Assembly: GCA_007922305.1 (NCBI GenBank)
Contig: ML677366.1
Coordinates: 17,274,338 to 17,338,337 of the forward strand
Direction: 5' to 3'
DNA from: Dermatemys mawii
Taxonomy: Eukaryota > Chordata > Testudines > Dermatemydidae
DNA: 64,000 nt
In this document: in pieces, positions 37,460 through 50,046 of the stretch
Layout: each line of letters begins with the position of its first letter
How positions within the stretch are numbered: position 1 is the first letter of the stretch
Translations under genes and position numbers: made by a program
The notes under the pieces: model-generated
Database searches by the model: none
Told to the model about the DNA's origin: nothing
The model's input: the letters and a program-made list of their open reading frames with translations, nothing else

Positions 37460-38035
37460 CTGTTCTAGTGCACAGGGAAGCTTAATGCTACTTCTGTTGT
37501 ATGGGCTGAGGAAGAATCCCCCAGAGGTTTAATTTTTTATCGATATATTTATTAATTAGTTTCTCTCATGGAGGAAATCTTGTCTGTCTTTAAAATACAT
37601 TGTCCAAAGCTTAGGACTTTTCTTTTCAGTTTGATCTTGGTTTAGTAATTAAGTTTAGACAATTTTGACTTTTTTCAGATTGTACCCATATATTTGCTTT
37701 GTTATTGGTTTAAAGTGTATTAATCTACATTTTTTGTGTTTCCTTTTAGTGTTGAGGTTACTTTTCTCTTCTATATAGATCATGGCATTTTTTTTTGAAG
37801 TGTCTATGCTGATTAAAGAAATGCATTGAGCTAGAAACACTTCTGTTAATGATAAACCAGTTGTGACCAGAAGAAGTTAATTGGCTGCTGTGGGCACCCT
37901 GTGGGAGATGAAATCATTTGAGCCAGATTAATAACAGTACGAAGAAGCATCTGTCCAATATGACAGAACTTTATTATTGTTTTTTTAAAATGTAGCATAT
38001 CTTTAATGCTGCTGGTGAGTCTCCGAGGTGACTGG
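37460..38035. other. No gene seen
   Basis: AT-rich; nothing recognised. Confidence 0.4.
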
Positions 38036-38039
38036 TAGG

Positions 38040-39080
38040 AAGCAGGGCACAAACCCCAAATAGGCTATGAGATCTATACTTAGATTTCACCAACCAGTTG
38101 TGAAGTGTAAACTCCTCAGACACTATAACAGCCCCAACATGGAGTCATAGACAGTCCGCTGGAGTATTCTGATCTGTCTCACCAGCAGGTGAGTTCACCT
38201 TTGTCATAGAATCACAGAAATATGCAGGTTACTTCCAGTCCAAAAGGACCAGTCACTTAACCCAGGTCAACTGCACCTTAGATCTCACACCAAATACAAT
38301 GGTTGTAGCCTGTCCTTTAATAAAATATATGAAGATTTATTAAATAATGTAGTAGCATCTCTGCAGGGCCCTTCTAGCTCCTGCCCCCGCTGGGCTGAGA
38401 AAGTCACACAGAGTGCCCACCTGGTGCTTTTATTTACAGGCTGTTCTGACCATATTTCCACCATACAAGGAGTCCTCCTCTTGCAGTCCACCAGCAGGAG
38501 AAAGGGGGCAAGCTGTATCTCTCTGCCTCCCATCTACTGCAGCTTTCCTCTTTCCAGCTACCTCCCCACCCTCCCACCCCCGATTACAACCTTAAGTTTC
38601 AAAAGTTAATGGAAGCATCTATAATAAGCAAGCTCTAGATGCCCTTTAGGGCTAACTCGAAGTCCTTTGTCCTCTTTAACATCCCACAGTAGTTCATTTG
38701 GTGTTGATGGACTTTTCCTATTGGGAAGGACGTAACCCCTTCTGTTACAGATCAGCAGTTCACATCGATTAACGTGTGTCTCCTGTCTGATAGTCACAGA
38801 AACCTACAATACAACTGCTCAAATATTACCTTAGAATATGGGATGCTGATGTTATGTGTGAGATTAAAGCATGCAGCAATTTACAAGCATCCACTAAAGT
38901 CTAAATACTAAGCACTTTCTCATAATCCCTGTACCTGTTTAACAGTACTAACACAGCTGAGTCAGCTTGATTCCATCTATGCATTTGTTAGTGTTCAGTT
39001 GAGACATGGTGGTTTTGGCATGAGCTAACACCTGGTTTGCCAGTATCACAATATCATCCTGTTACTAGTGAGAAGAATAA
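38040..39080. repeat. Probable LTR-like repeat, boundaries uncertain
   Basis: Text such as CCAGTCACTTAACCCAGGTC, CCTTTAATAAAATATATGAA and a TTTATTAAATAA stretch resembles a chelonian retroviral LTR I have seen before. I could not find matching ends or a target duplication. No coding parts. Confidence 0.4.
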
Positions 39081-39089
39081 CTAACCTAA

Positions 39090-40120
39090 TATAATGAGTT
39101 TCAACTCCTCAGATTATAGGTAGTCCTGCCTATTATTAAGGTTGCCTGACTCTTCCCATTGAAAGACCCTACTTTCACTTGCCTCTAACTTTGCCAAACT
39201 TTAATTGTTTGGGTTGACCTTTTCCATGATTGGTGTTTGCCTCAGGCTGAATTTTGTTTTGAAAATTTCAGCCAAAATAGTCGAGCTGTTTGTGAGGAAG
39301 TGGTTATGGAAAGACACATTATTTTGCTTATGCTAAAAAAAATCCTAATAGTCTTTTTTCTTTTAAATGTTTTGAAGCTGAGACTTAAAATTTATCATGA
39401 GGTGGCCTTTGTGTCAGTGATGTGCTTTTTGCCATTGCTCTTAAAAATCTGCTCAAATTTGGCTAAATTGTAAGGTTTTGAAAGATTGTATTTTGCATGT
39501 GATTAGTAGAGACTTTGATTTCGACATCTCAAATTTCTGAAGAGTCCATCCTCAGTGAGTGTGCTTGAGCCTCTCTCAGTTCCTACTGAGGAACAAACTG
39601 TATGTGTGCGTCCTCCCAGAGCAACTGAACATGCTCATCCCCTCACAACTTCTACCTCTGGCTGGATTGTGCATTCTCTTAAAGCTGGGCTTTCTCTGTT
39701 TTTGCTGCCTCCAGCTGCTCCAGGCCAAGGTGGGGCTGAGCACTAGAACTGAGACCAGGGAGCTTGTCTCTCCAGTGCTCAATAACCTCCCTACTGAGAA
39801 TGGGCAGAAGAATCTACCAACTAGAGCATGCTTTTCTCCAGGGCCTGAGATGGAACCCAAAATTCCTGTGTCTTACCATCCCTCTACAGTCCTCAGATAT
39901 CTGTGAAACCCACGAGCATAGTTTGTGCCTCATTGCCCTCTAGTGCTGGTCCACATAGAAGATGACAACTTATGATTGCTATGAGTTATGCCATTAGATC
40001 AAGTGCCAGAGGTCTGTGTGGTGGATTGAAAGGTTTCAATCTTCCTGATGAATTATGGGGGTGTTAGTAATACAAATAATAAAGTTAGAAAGTATCAGGA
40101 AACAAATCCTAATTACCTAA
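39090..40120. other. No gene seen
   Basis: The 115-codon ORF at 39559-39906 overlaps a 94-codon ORF on the other strand; neither resembles a known protein or has splice support. Confidence 0.4.
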
Positions 40121-40124
40121 CATA

Positions 40125-41496
40125 TGTAACCCTTCTGCCCATCAGAGTTGGCAGCAACAAGGGCCGGGTTCAGTATCCAGGGGTTCCATTCCAATAGCAC
40201 AATACAAAAACCGGCTCGAGCCCCCACCCAGTGACCTGGGACAACCATATACCACCCCTCTGGGCGTCTGTAAGAGACAATACTTCCCCTCTCGCAAGCA
40301 CAGAGTCTGAGTGTACCAAAGCCTTTTAATAACAGGGAGAAACAATGTGGCATTATATTGGGGAAACACCACAAACAAGGTTAATAAACCAAACCATGAA
40401 CCAGAAGCCCCCCTCCCAGCAAATAGGGCGGGGCCTTCCCTTTGGCTCTTGAGTTCCACCACCCCAAAAAGTCACTCAATAGTCCCAAAAGTCCAACAGC
40501 CCAAGAGTCTCTGTCCTTGGTCCGTGCAGAGTTCAAAAGTCAATTGGCAGAGTCTTACCTCCAGCCTGGGTGGAGATGGAGGGTAGGGCACGGGGCACCT
40601 TACGTGGTCCGAGGCCGACTGCGCCACCTCTCCGTGAGGTTCCGCTGCAGCCCTCACCGCAATCGGCTCTGCTCCGCTCCGCTGGCTGTCCCACGAACCG
40701 CTCCGCCCGTTGATCCGCTAGCTGCTCTGCGAGCCGACACACAGACAGCTCTGCCGCGCCGGTCACTCTGCCCGCAGCACCAACGCCTCCGCTAGTCGAC
40801 AGACAGCTCTGCTGCACCAGTCACTCCGCTAGCCGTCCTGCTAGCCGACACACAGACTGCTCTGCTGCACCAGCCACTCTGCACTTTTTTCAGGTCCCCC
40901 CTACTTAAGACAGTGCTCAGTGATTTCTTTAGCTCTTAGGTGATTTCAGCTCTTAAGTGATTTCAGCTCACAGTAGGGGAGCCTTAGTGCACGTGCACCA
41001 GTGAGCCCAAAGCAACTGTCAGCTCAGCAGCCTGGAACCAGGCTCCTAATGGAATCAAAATTCAATTCTGACATTCCACAGTGGAGAGAGGCAGGGTGCA
41101 ATAGGCCTGGGAGGTCCTTAGACAGAGCCCTCACCAAAAGGTATAGGTGCTTGTCCATCACCTCTCTCGATCTCACAGTGTTCTGAAAACGCATGGCCCT
41201 TGCCCAGTGAGTGCTACCTAGATGATGGTGAGTCTCTCCATCATAACACGGGCCAAGTACATGTCCATAGTCCTTCATTCACATAATCACAGTAACATCA
41301 CTTTATCATTCCTGCCCCAATAACATAGAAACTGGGGCTCCCTCATCAGCCGAAGTGGCCATGTGGGCTCAGGCTAGGCGCAGTGGGTGTGTCTATGCAA
41401 ATTGATCAGCCCCAGACTTATTTTGCAAGGCTCACTGCAATTCCCATAGTTCGCCACCAGATGTCAGAATATATCTCATTCCTGACACTGCTTACA
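40125..41496. mobile_element. Solo LTR-like element with internal GC-rich tandem repeats
   Basis: Begins TGTAACCCTTCTGCCC and ends either at CATTCCTGACA (41487) or ACTGCTTACA (41496), giving TG...CA ends. No target duplication could be confirmed. The middle (40590-40890) is GC-rich and contains tandemly varied units. No gag or pol is adjacent, so a solo LTR is the most economical reading. Its orientation was not settled. Confidence 0.6.
40730..40890. repeat. Diverged tandem units inside the LTR-like element
   Basis: The unit GCCGACACACAGACAGCTCT, then GC(T/C)GC(A/G)CC and GTCACTC recurs two to three times with variations (for example CAGACTGCTCTGCTGCACCA at about 40853). Spacing is about 55-65 bases. 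Confidence 0.7.
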
Positions 41497-41499
41497 TCT

Positions 41500-42610
41500 A
41501 TAATATGAAATCTAGTGAATATGAATTTATCCAACTGTTGGAGTGATATGTATAGTGAAGACTCTATTGTAGATGGAAAATATAATGACACAAACCTTTA
41601 TTTCCTGGATTTTTCAGTGAAAATACATGGGATGAAACCATTAACTATCTGACATCAAGACTGTAGATATTATATACAGAATGTGTTCTAACAGGGATAA
41701 AATGAATTGCTCACATATAAATTATATCTTTTATCTATTATCATTTGACTAATGTACTATTCAGTAGATTAGCATGTGGTTATACAATTAATTTGGTAAA
41801 ATTTAGTTTATTTTAGGACTCAAATTTGATCATGCATAGAGTACAATCTGCCATAATGTCTCTGCAGTGCACAGGGAAACATGGTCAGCACTAACTTGTT
41901 ATACCTCTTAAAAAATAAAATATACTGCTTAAAATCTCTTCCTCTCTCCCTGACCTCACTCACTGCCCTTCTGGCTGTAGCTAGTGGACAGGGAAGAATG
42001 CACTGGTGATGTTCCTAGTTATTTAGACATGACCCCTTCAAGGGAGTGTATTTAATATTACTCTCCACCTGTGGCAGTCAGGTAATCAGAAAGCCACCTT
42101 ATGGTTGCCTCCTGTGTTGGGAGAGGGGCTTCCTGTGCTCCTGTTAAGTGAACTCCTTAAGGAAGAGGCATAATTTAACCCATAATCTCACCAATGCATT
42201 TTGCCTCTTTAGTCAAGCATGAGACTACTAATTTGCATGTTAAGCATATGCTTTTACATGACAGCAGAATGCACTGTCACTTCCTTTGTGAGAGGATTGT
42301 TGGATTTTGTGAGATTAAAATTACTTGGCTACACATTTTGGTTTGTAGCACTGCAGGCCTGGAGAATCTGGTGATTAAATTTGAAACAATAATTCCTGGA
42401 AATTGCATAATAAAAAAATCTCTCTCCCTAATATTGAGCTATCTAAAGTGTCTGAAGATTAGGTTTTTAAAAGTTGAACTATACTGGGATTTTAATAAAG
42501 AATTCTTTTACTGCACTGAGTGCTCCTAAAAGTCAAAATTGTTTATATATTGATCTTTTAACTTTTGTTCTTAGCTCTATTTGGACTCCTAAGCTATGTT
42601 GTGTTTTTCT
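41500..42610. other. No gene seen; upstream intron before the first visible flippase exon
   Basis: AT-rich. The run GTGTTTTTCTTTTTTTCAG at its end is the splice acceptor for the 42620 exon. The 111-codon ORF at 42194-42529 shows no family. Confidence 0.5.
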
Positions 42611-42619
42611 TTTTTTCAG

Positions 42620-42678
42620 AGGAGGAGCGGAGGGTGAAAGCCAATGACCCTGAATATAATGAAAAATTTCAGTATGCT
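42620..42678 (+). CDS. ATP8B4: ATP8B-type phospholipid flippase, coding exon (N-terminal cytosolic segment)
   Basis: Translates as EERRVKANDPEYNEKFQYA after two bases (AG) that complete a codon split by the upstream intron (probably G|AG, Glu). The acceptor is a long T/C tract ending in TTTCAG and the donor is GTGAGT, leaving phase 0. This is the conserved cytosolic stretch just before the first membrane helix in ATP8B P4-ATPases, which with a CDC50 subunit move phospholipids from the outer to the cytosolic leaflet. The ANDxEYNEKFQYA core is shared by ATP8B2 and ATP8B4. Downstream exons and very long introns favour ATP8B4. The Pro after AND differs from the usual Arg. The start-codon exon must lie upstream and was not recognised. 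Family call is firm; paralogue call is moderate. Confidence 0.88.
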
Positions 42679-45051
42679 GTGAGTATAATGCATATTCAGC
42701 ATTGAAACCGTGCACAGTAACGGGTATAGTCACACATAGATGTATGGAGAGTTTGGGAAAATCCCAAAAGTTTTAGAGTTTTGGTTCAGATAAATAGTCA
42801 AATGTCTTATTTGAACTTCCTGGATCTTGAGCTGGAAATCTTTGACAGGGGAAGTTAAATACCCAAGCTGACTTTACTATTCAATTTAATTAAATTTAGG
42901 GAAGTAATTTCTTTGTCTACTAATAGGAATTGCATTATAGTAACAACAAGATTGCTAAGGCATATCAGTATCACCTGAGGAAGAGTTGACTTATGTTAAA
43001 CACATGGATTTCATCTAAAAACATGAGCCTGTTATGAGTAACATCTCATAGAACCCAGTGGGCTCCTGTGGAGAGTGAAACATTAACTCTGTCACTCAGT
43101 GCTCATTGGCTTCTGTGCACTGCTATCCACTGGGGCATTCATAGTGTATAGGAATATTTTCACTTTTATAGGAGGAAAACTTAACATTCCCAAGAGAGAA
43201 AGTTTTCAGTGTATGCAAACATAAGTATTGTAACTCTCAGACTGTAATCTCCACATATGCAATACATTATTTCCCATCCTTCCCATGGACTGTAGCTTCC
43301 TCAGCTTAGTGTTTCTGAAAGAATATATTGTTAACTATAAATACAAGACATTGTAGCAACCTCTTGATTGTAGAGTTTCACTACTACACAACTAAGGGAT
43401 TTTTTTTTTTTTGAGGATATAGCTACTAAATTGGTAAACTTATTTGTGCTTGTTTTTTTCCTAACAGATCATCGACCATAATGTTTATCCCACTTTCTCC
43501 GTATTGTCCTTTATAGTAATATATTAAAGTTTTGAAATCCTGTCCTGACTCTTCTTCTGCGTTTGAAGTAAATGACATAATAGAACACTACAGTTCCTTT
43601 TTCGAAATCCAGGTTCACAGAGGCTAGAGTATTTTTCATTCAGAAAATAGCTGGCATTAAAATGATTAAAATAAGAACTCTTTCCTGGCACTGTAAAAAT
43701 CCAGGTTTGATGGCACAGTCCTGATTTTATTTTGGAAAGTTGTGGTTTCTTTGGTAATTTTGAAAAATTAAGTTTAATTTTTTCAACAGCATAGCCAGAT
43801 TTACCAATCTGGCATTTGCCTTTCTTTTCATTGTTATGTTTGCAATTTAAAATTAATTGTTGACCAACCTAATTTTAAAAATAATGACAAGCAGGATGAC
43901 AGGTCTGAATTAGTCATGGAATAGTCATAGTGCCAGTAATTTGTTTTTGATATAGGTTTTTCATTATTAGCCATTGATTGTTTGTTTTGAGACATCACTA
44001 TAGTGACTGTTTGTCAGAGATTTATTACAAATAACTACATTTAGAAAAAAAACTTCCTGCCCTCCAAAATATAATCAAGTGATGCAAATCAGTTTACAGT
44101 GAAAGTAATTAACAATTATTCCTTTCCAAGCAGCTGAGCTCTAAATACCTGCAAGCAGTCAGACAAGCATTATCCTTTGTATTGTGTGAAATACTTTATA
44201 TGTTTGGAAATTCTAGTTATTTGACAAACTAGAAAAAACCTGAAATGTTAGTAATCTGTTTGGTTTACTTTCATCTTGTCTCAGTGGTTTACCTTGCAGC
44301 CCTCTTTCAAATGAACAGTAAGTTAAAAGCAAAGGCACATATCACACCTATAAATTAGTCTAAACTGTTGAGGGACTTGTTAGACAGCCCCATTCATTTA
44401 AAAAAAAATTTGAATATTTTGGAATTAAAAATATATAAGAATAACTCGGAACCAAACACAGAACTGTGATTATTCTACTGTAATTAGAAATATAATTATA
44501 GTACTGCAGAAATTATTTTAGGATCACTGTTCAGGCATTCATACTTAACAAAAGGACTCATTTAAAATTTAGGCTGTGGAAAATCCTATTTCACAATTGT
44601 ATAGGTGTCTGATAGTGGGGAGCCAAATGGTATGGTGACTTCAGATGAATACATTTCCTCTTCCAGGAGTCCTCCATTTCTAATAGTGCATGTACCTAAA
44701 TTTATATCGAGAACCTGTACAATTTTGGTAGCTTTTTAAATCACTCACTGCTGCAAAGATTGGTGGCTGTTTGTTTTTTAAATGAAACGTGCAAAGATTT
44801 TTAGATAAAGAGAGAGAGCATAATAAACAGAGTTTGAGCCTAAACATACATTTGAGCCTAACTGTCTTGACATGTGTCTCTTTAACTATGGACTTTAAAG
44901 CCATGGTTCAAATTGTCAAGCAAATATTTGGATATATTATCCAAAATTGTGACATTTGTTATGCTCCTTTAAGAGTAGAACACTGTCTTGAACTTAGAGG
45001 CCAGGAACACCAAAACATTACATAAAATGAACACATCAAGCCAGAGAAATT

Positions 45052-45071
45052 AAAAAAAAAAAAAAAAAAAA
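45052..45071. repeat. Poly(A) run of 20
   Basis: Uninterrupted A tract. It may be the tail of a + strand retroposed copy, but no body upstream is recognisable. Confidence 0.85.
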
Positions 45072-45539
45072 CCGAACAAAGAAAAGTATGGTAGTCTCCT
45101 GAAAGAAATGGAAAGGAGAAACCTACTTTTCATTAAAAGACAGTTGACTGTAAAATAACTAAATCTGTAACTCAAACTAGAATGAATTTACCAAGACTAG
45201 TAGTTACAATGCTTCCTGGAAAAAACACCAATTCCAACCATCCCCACCATGATTCTTAACCTGGTTGCAGAATTCCATTAATTGTCAAGTAGTGAGCTAT
45301 ATTTTCACTTGCACATAAAGCTTATGACAATTTTATATTGTTCAGCTGATGTTCCACTTTTAGAGGCTGAAATATTGTGCATTTGTCTTTTTTACTTTCT
45401 CTCTTTTCCCTTAACTTTTCACAAATATTTCCATTGTCATTATTTATATATTTATTATTAATGCCCTTTAGAACATTCAAAATAAGCAGATCCTAAATTT
45501 CGTGTTTTAGTGCTAAGCGGAACCTGTGAATGCTCTAAT

Positions 45540-45831
45540 GAATAGTATATCAGTGTGGCAGCTAGATGCGAGCATCCCAGGATGGGTAGATAGACTTGTG
45601 CTAGCAGAACTTCAACTAATGTGCTAAAAATAGCAGTAATTAATTTGTGGCTTGGACTGGAGCTTAGGCTCTCAAACCTAGCGGGGTCAGGTGGGCTTGA
45701 GAACCTGAGCATCTACCCAAGTTGACATGTCTGCATTCATATTTTTAGTGTGGTAGCTCGAGCTGTGCTAGCATGAGTCTCTACCCAGGCTGTGAAACTT
45801 GCTCCCAATGCCAGTGAAGATATACCCTTAA
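45540..45831. mobile_element. Decayed TIR element fragment
   Basis: Ends with AGTGAAGATATACCCTTA, which resembles the inverted TAAGGGTATGTCTACACT-type end of the families at 7534 and 61329-62391. Inside, GTGCTAGC-rich text recurs twice. The opposite terminal repeat was not found. Confidence 0.4.
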
Positions 45832-46899
45832 ATGTATATATTCAGCCTTGGGGAATGCAACTGTCCTGTACTTTCCAGTTAGATGAGAGGGAGATTTCAG
45901 TTTGGAGAAATTTGAGAACCACTGTGAAGGCTATAACCAGACAAACGTTAACGCTATATAGGAATTAGGAACTTGGATTGTGCAGGAGCAAAATGATGTC
46001 CCATAGTTAAGAATATTACTCCTTCATATGTCAGGCAGTGTATTTTCAACATCTAAGGATCAGAGTACCTGGAACATTATTACCTGTGAAGGTTTTCTGG
46101 ACAAGGAAGATCCATGGACTTAAAAAAAAAATAAATATGGGAAACAGAACTCCCTCTATCCAAACTTTAAAATGTTATTAGAAGAATGCCTATCATTTGT
46201 ATTCTCATTTTAACAAAACCATTTTGCATTTGGCCAAACAAATAATTCCAAGATAGACACTACTGTCAAATAAAGTTGTTTGTTCTTAATTACCCATTTA
46301 GCAAATCCCCCAAATTTAGTTTAGTTTTCCATTAAACTAAAGAGTGAATGTTCTCATATTTAATTGTAATGGTTTCTCAGTCTTCATTCATATGTTTCAT
46401 TAATATTTTTCAACCTTTTCCCCTTATTGCAATATTTAATTTCTCTTCTATAGCCATTCTTATGTGATATATTTCTACTGCAGTGTTAAGAGCTGGGTGA
46501 AGCCTTGTTAACGGGTAGTGTTAAAATCTCATTAAAACTGCAGTGTGAATGCTCCTTTTGCTTAAGATCATTGTAAGAGACACTCAAGGGTCCACACCTA
46601 AAACAGGCCTTTACAGAGTCTTCTCAGAAACTAGCACCAGGTGGATAGAGAGTTCCACTGGGTATTGTGACTGTGGGTGGACGTGTATATGTGAGTAAGT
46701 GAGTGAAGGAACAGAAAAACTGAGAGAAACTGAGGAGGAAGAAAGCAAAGCAGCAGACTGTGAGTACAGTATATGTTGCTGGAAAAAGCTAGGGAGAGTT
46801 TTTGGGTTTGGTGCTGGCTAAAGTGACTTAGAGCTGTAAGCAAAGAAATTAGTCCTTTTTGTTTTGATTCCTGCTGCATTTGCAGAAGCAGGACTTCGT

Positions 46900-48180
46900 A
46901 CATTCCATGTAAACAAATAAGATTACATCAAGGAAAATACCAGACTCCACCAATTTCTTTTCCTAACTGGACCATCCCTAGGACCCCAATTTTTGACTAG
47001 CTACTCAGGTCAGAAAGGGAGCAACATTGATGTTAGTAGTGGGGTTCAGTTTTCAAGGTGAGAACTGAAAATGGAAGTGCTTACAGAAATAAAAAATGAC
47101 CAGTGTGATTTAAAGCAAGACCTAAAAGAGGAGCTGGAGACTTCAGAGAAGGAATTAAAGTATACCTGGAGATTTGCCAGAAAGGACTGAGCGATGACTT
47201 GCAGGCAGAGCTGAAATCTCTGGATCAACAACTATAAAGTGTCTGCACAGATTGGGAAGCCTAGCTGCAAAACTCCTGGTATGTAATGGTAAAACAGATT
47301 GATGAGGTGACCAGCAATCTCACTGCCATAGACCAGAAGGTTTTCCATGAAATAGTAGAGACCAAGCAAGCTTTAGGCAATCTGGAACTTGCTAACCAAG
47401 ATGAGTTGCAGAAAGGACTTAAGGAGCTAAAATCAACTCCAGAAGGAAATCAAAGGGTCAGACCACAGTGGAAGGCAGCCGCCTAAATGAGGAATTGAAC
47501 CAGCCAGAGAACTTGGATAAGACCAGACATTTACAACAGTTTTCTATCCCATTTGTAAACCGCAGAGGCCCAGAGAGCGAGAGAGAGATCTGGCTGTCCC
47601 AGCTCAGATAATGCAAAAGCTCATTATCTTTGAGGGAAAAACTCCCTGGGATACTTATTTTGCTCAATTCAACATTATAGCTCAAATGAGCTACTAGGAT
47701 GAGGGACAGAAAAGGGGTTTATGAGCAGCTAACATGGGTGGCCCAACTCTGACTGTGCTACAGAGCTTACCCCAGAAAACAGACTGAGTTATGAAATGAG
47801 CCTTTGGCATGCAGTTTGTGCTAGCGATCTGAGTTGGCCAGGCACAGCTAAGAGCAAAAAGGAGAGGGAAAGAAGAAATCCCACCTGAACTGGCATACTA
47901 GATACTACCAAGACCCCCCAGCACCCTTGTTCCAGCACCTGTGCAGAAGCGTAAGGAATTAGTCATTCAGGGGATGGATCAGCCTTTTTATCTAATTTGC
48001 AGGAGAGTCCATGTTCCTGATCCATCCATTGGAACAATGGGGATGGTGTTACAGGAATGGACTCCAGATCAATTAAAAACTTCCTAAATACAGGATCCTG
48101 ATATTAGAATAGTGTCTGACTGGAAAATCAACTGGCAAATACAGCCTCCCCACCCATAAACCAGCTTAGGGAGCATAAAT
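46900..48180 (+). pseudogene. Gypsy-type LTR retrotransposon gag relic (with possible integrase-start text)
   Basis: The + strand, read across frames, shows a charged coiled-coil-like stretch (about 47080-47450), then a capsid-like segment from 47630 containing KTPWDTYFAQFNI, later LARH-type text, a downstream segment and DPDIRIVSDWK (about 48098-48130). The W-x-x-Y-x-x-Q-F pattern is typical of Gypsy/Metaviridae gag capsids, also seen in domesticated gag genes. DPDI...W resembles the linker before integrase, implying a deletion of pol between. In-frame stops and shifts are frequent. A possible LTR lies upstream at about 46490-46900 but could not be delimited. Confidence 0.6.
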
Positions 48181-48645
48181 TAGTTTTTAGATTTGTCCAC
48201 ATGAAAGGAAATTGCTGCCCTGGTCTGGAGGAATCTGCTACAAGGGTGAATAATTTGACAAGAGGTTTTGAGTATGCATTCCCCATGTCCAAAAGTAAGG
48301 TTTACAACCTGGATGACTTTGTGTACTTTTTGGAGTATGCCAGTTGTGTGCAAAATAATGTTCTCAAGGGGTAAGAATATAAAAAAGGAGCAGGACTGTT
48401 TTGTTCAGTAGAACAAACTGAAATCAGCTGTCCAGCATTCATGAGTTCCCTTTCCAAAATTTTTTCTCACCCCACATCTTTTGCTAATTCCATTACTACA
48501 TTTATTTATTTTCAAATCTAGAAAGAAAAGCTGGTAGAGTATATTAATTCCCATGCATTATCACAATATATTGTTATTATTTTACAACACTCCATTAGAA
48601 TGTTTAACCCAAATCCTTGTTGTCATTGGAATAAAACATGCATAC

Positions 48646-49260
48646 TGTGACAAAGTTCTGAGTCTGTATTCGTGGGTCCTGCGCTTCCTGGCAGATTTAG
48701 GGGCCTCAGAAACTCATCTAGGCCCCAGAGTGACCTCCCTTTCTCAGTAATTAATTAGAGAAGGCAGAAAGGGGGGAAGCCCAGGCCCACCCTCTATTCC
48801 AGGCTCCAGCCCAGGGACCCTAATAGTATCAGCTAAGATGGCTGACCTTTTAGCCACAAAACACAATACAATTCCCTGGGCTACTTCCCCACAGCAGTCC
48901 CCGCTTCTTCAAACTCCACTTCATCCTTACCTCAGGGCCTCCTTCCTTGCTTATATATTGTCTACCACTCAGTCTCACCAACAGCACAACTTCCTCTCAC
49001 AGCTCCTGACCTCCACACCCACCTGACTAACTGGGAGGGTTTTTAACTGGTTTCAGTCAGCCCCTGATTGGCTTCAGGTGTCCTAATCAGGCCAGCTATT
49101 TCTGCTGCTTTCTAGAAGCTTCTTAATTGGTTCCAGGTGTCTTGATTGGCCTGGAGTAGCCTTTGTTTGGCTATCCAGGGAACAGGGACCTGCACATACT
49201 GAGGCTGATATATCTGCCTTCCAGCACTCTCTTATACCCTTCTGGACTGACTCCGTCACA
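48646..49260 (-). mobile_element. LTR-like element (TGTGAC...GTCACA), inverted copy
   Basis: Runs from TGTGACAAAGTTCTGAG to GACTCCGTCACA. Read on the minus strand it aligns closely with 50047-50760, for example over CAGGTCCCTGTTCCCTGGAT and AGCCAAACAAAGGCTACTCC. Flanks are ATAC (48642-48645) and ATAA (49261-49264), a 3/4 match. A 4-base duplication and TG...CA ends would fit an ERV1-like solo LTR; a DNA transposon is not excluded. Confidence 0.68.
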
Positions 49261-49395
49261 ATAACTATATGCTTTAAGTGCATAGCAGATTTTGTAATTT
49301 TTTTCTCTTCTTTACGACCACCATTTGCTTTGTGATAATATTGATTTAACTACCGTCTCTTGTGGAGGTGGATTAACTATGCCATGTGTCTACTC

Positions 49396-49443
49396 TGAAA
49401 CACTACAGCGACACAGTTGCAGTTCTGCAGCTGTAGTGTTTCA
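49396..49443. repeat. Fold-back repeat, 14-bp perfect arms
   Basis: TGAAACACTACAGC at 49396-49409 and its exact inverse GCTGTAGTGTTTCA at 49430-49443, with a 20-base loop. The flanking GTGTCTACTC is reminiscent of the TGTCTACACTG element ends in this window, so this is probably the remnant of a small palindromic TIR element. Confidence 0.75.
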
Positions 49444-50046
49444 TGTATGGGCAAGCCAAAAGTCCTTTCAAGTATAAAAGAACAGTTTCAAATTTCTTTG
49501 CTCATTGGAAAATGAATAATATGAGTATGTTAGTTTGGCCCTGTATGTAGCTAACATTGGATATTAGTGTTGCTAAGTATTAAAAACTATGTAATACTTT
49601 GCAATATTACTTCAGTATTAAGTAATTAGGTAGCCCCAACTTACTTCTATTTGTGAAACTACTTGCTTTACATTTTAATTACATTTTTTTTAAAAAAATT
49701 GGCCTTTTCTTCTGCTCCACACAGTGATCTATTGCTCCCCACTGCAGAGGTACTATACATAGTGATGAAAAACAACATGATCTCTTGTTTGTTCTCATTA
49801 TATCCCACTGTGGTGGCCATTCAAAGTAATCACAGCTTGTGTTCACATCTCTTCTTTGTAACATAAAGGAAAAATTCACCTTTCTAAGCCATAAAATAGA
49901 GACTTTTGCTTTGTTAACTTGCACTATTTTATTATACATAGTAACATTTTATACCAGCCAATTTAATATTTTTTATTATTAGGTTTCCTGCTATTACATC
50001 TGCCATAGAGAGACAGCCAAATATCAGTTATTGCTTAATTATGTAC

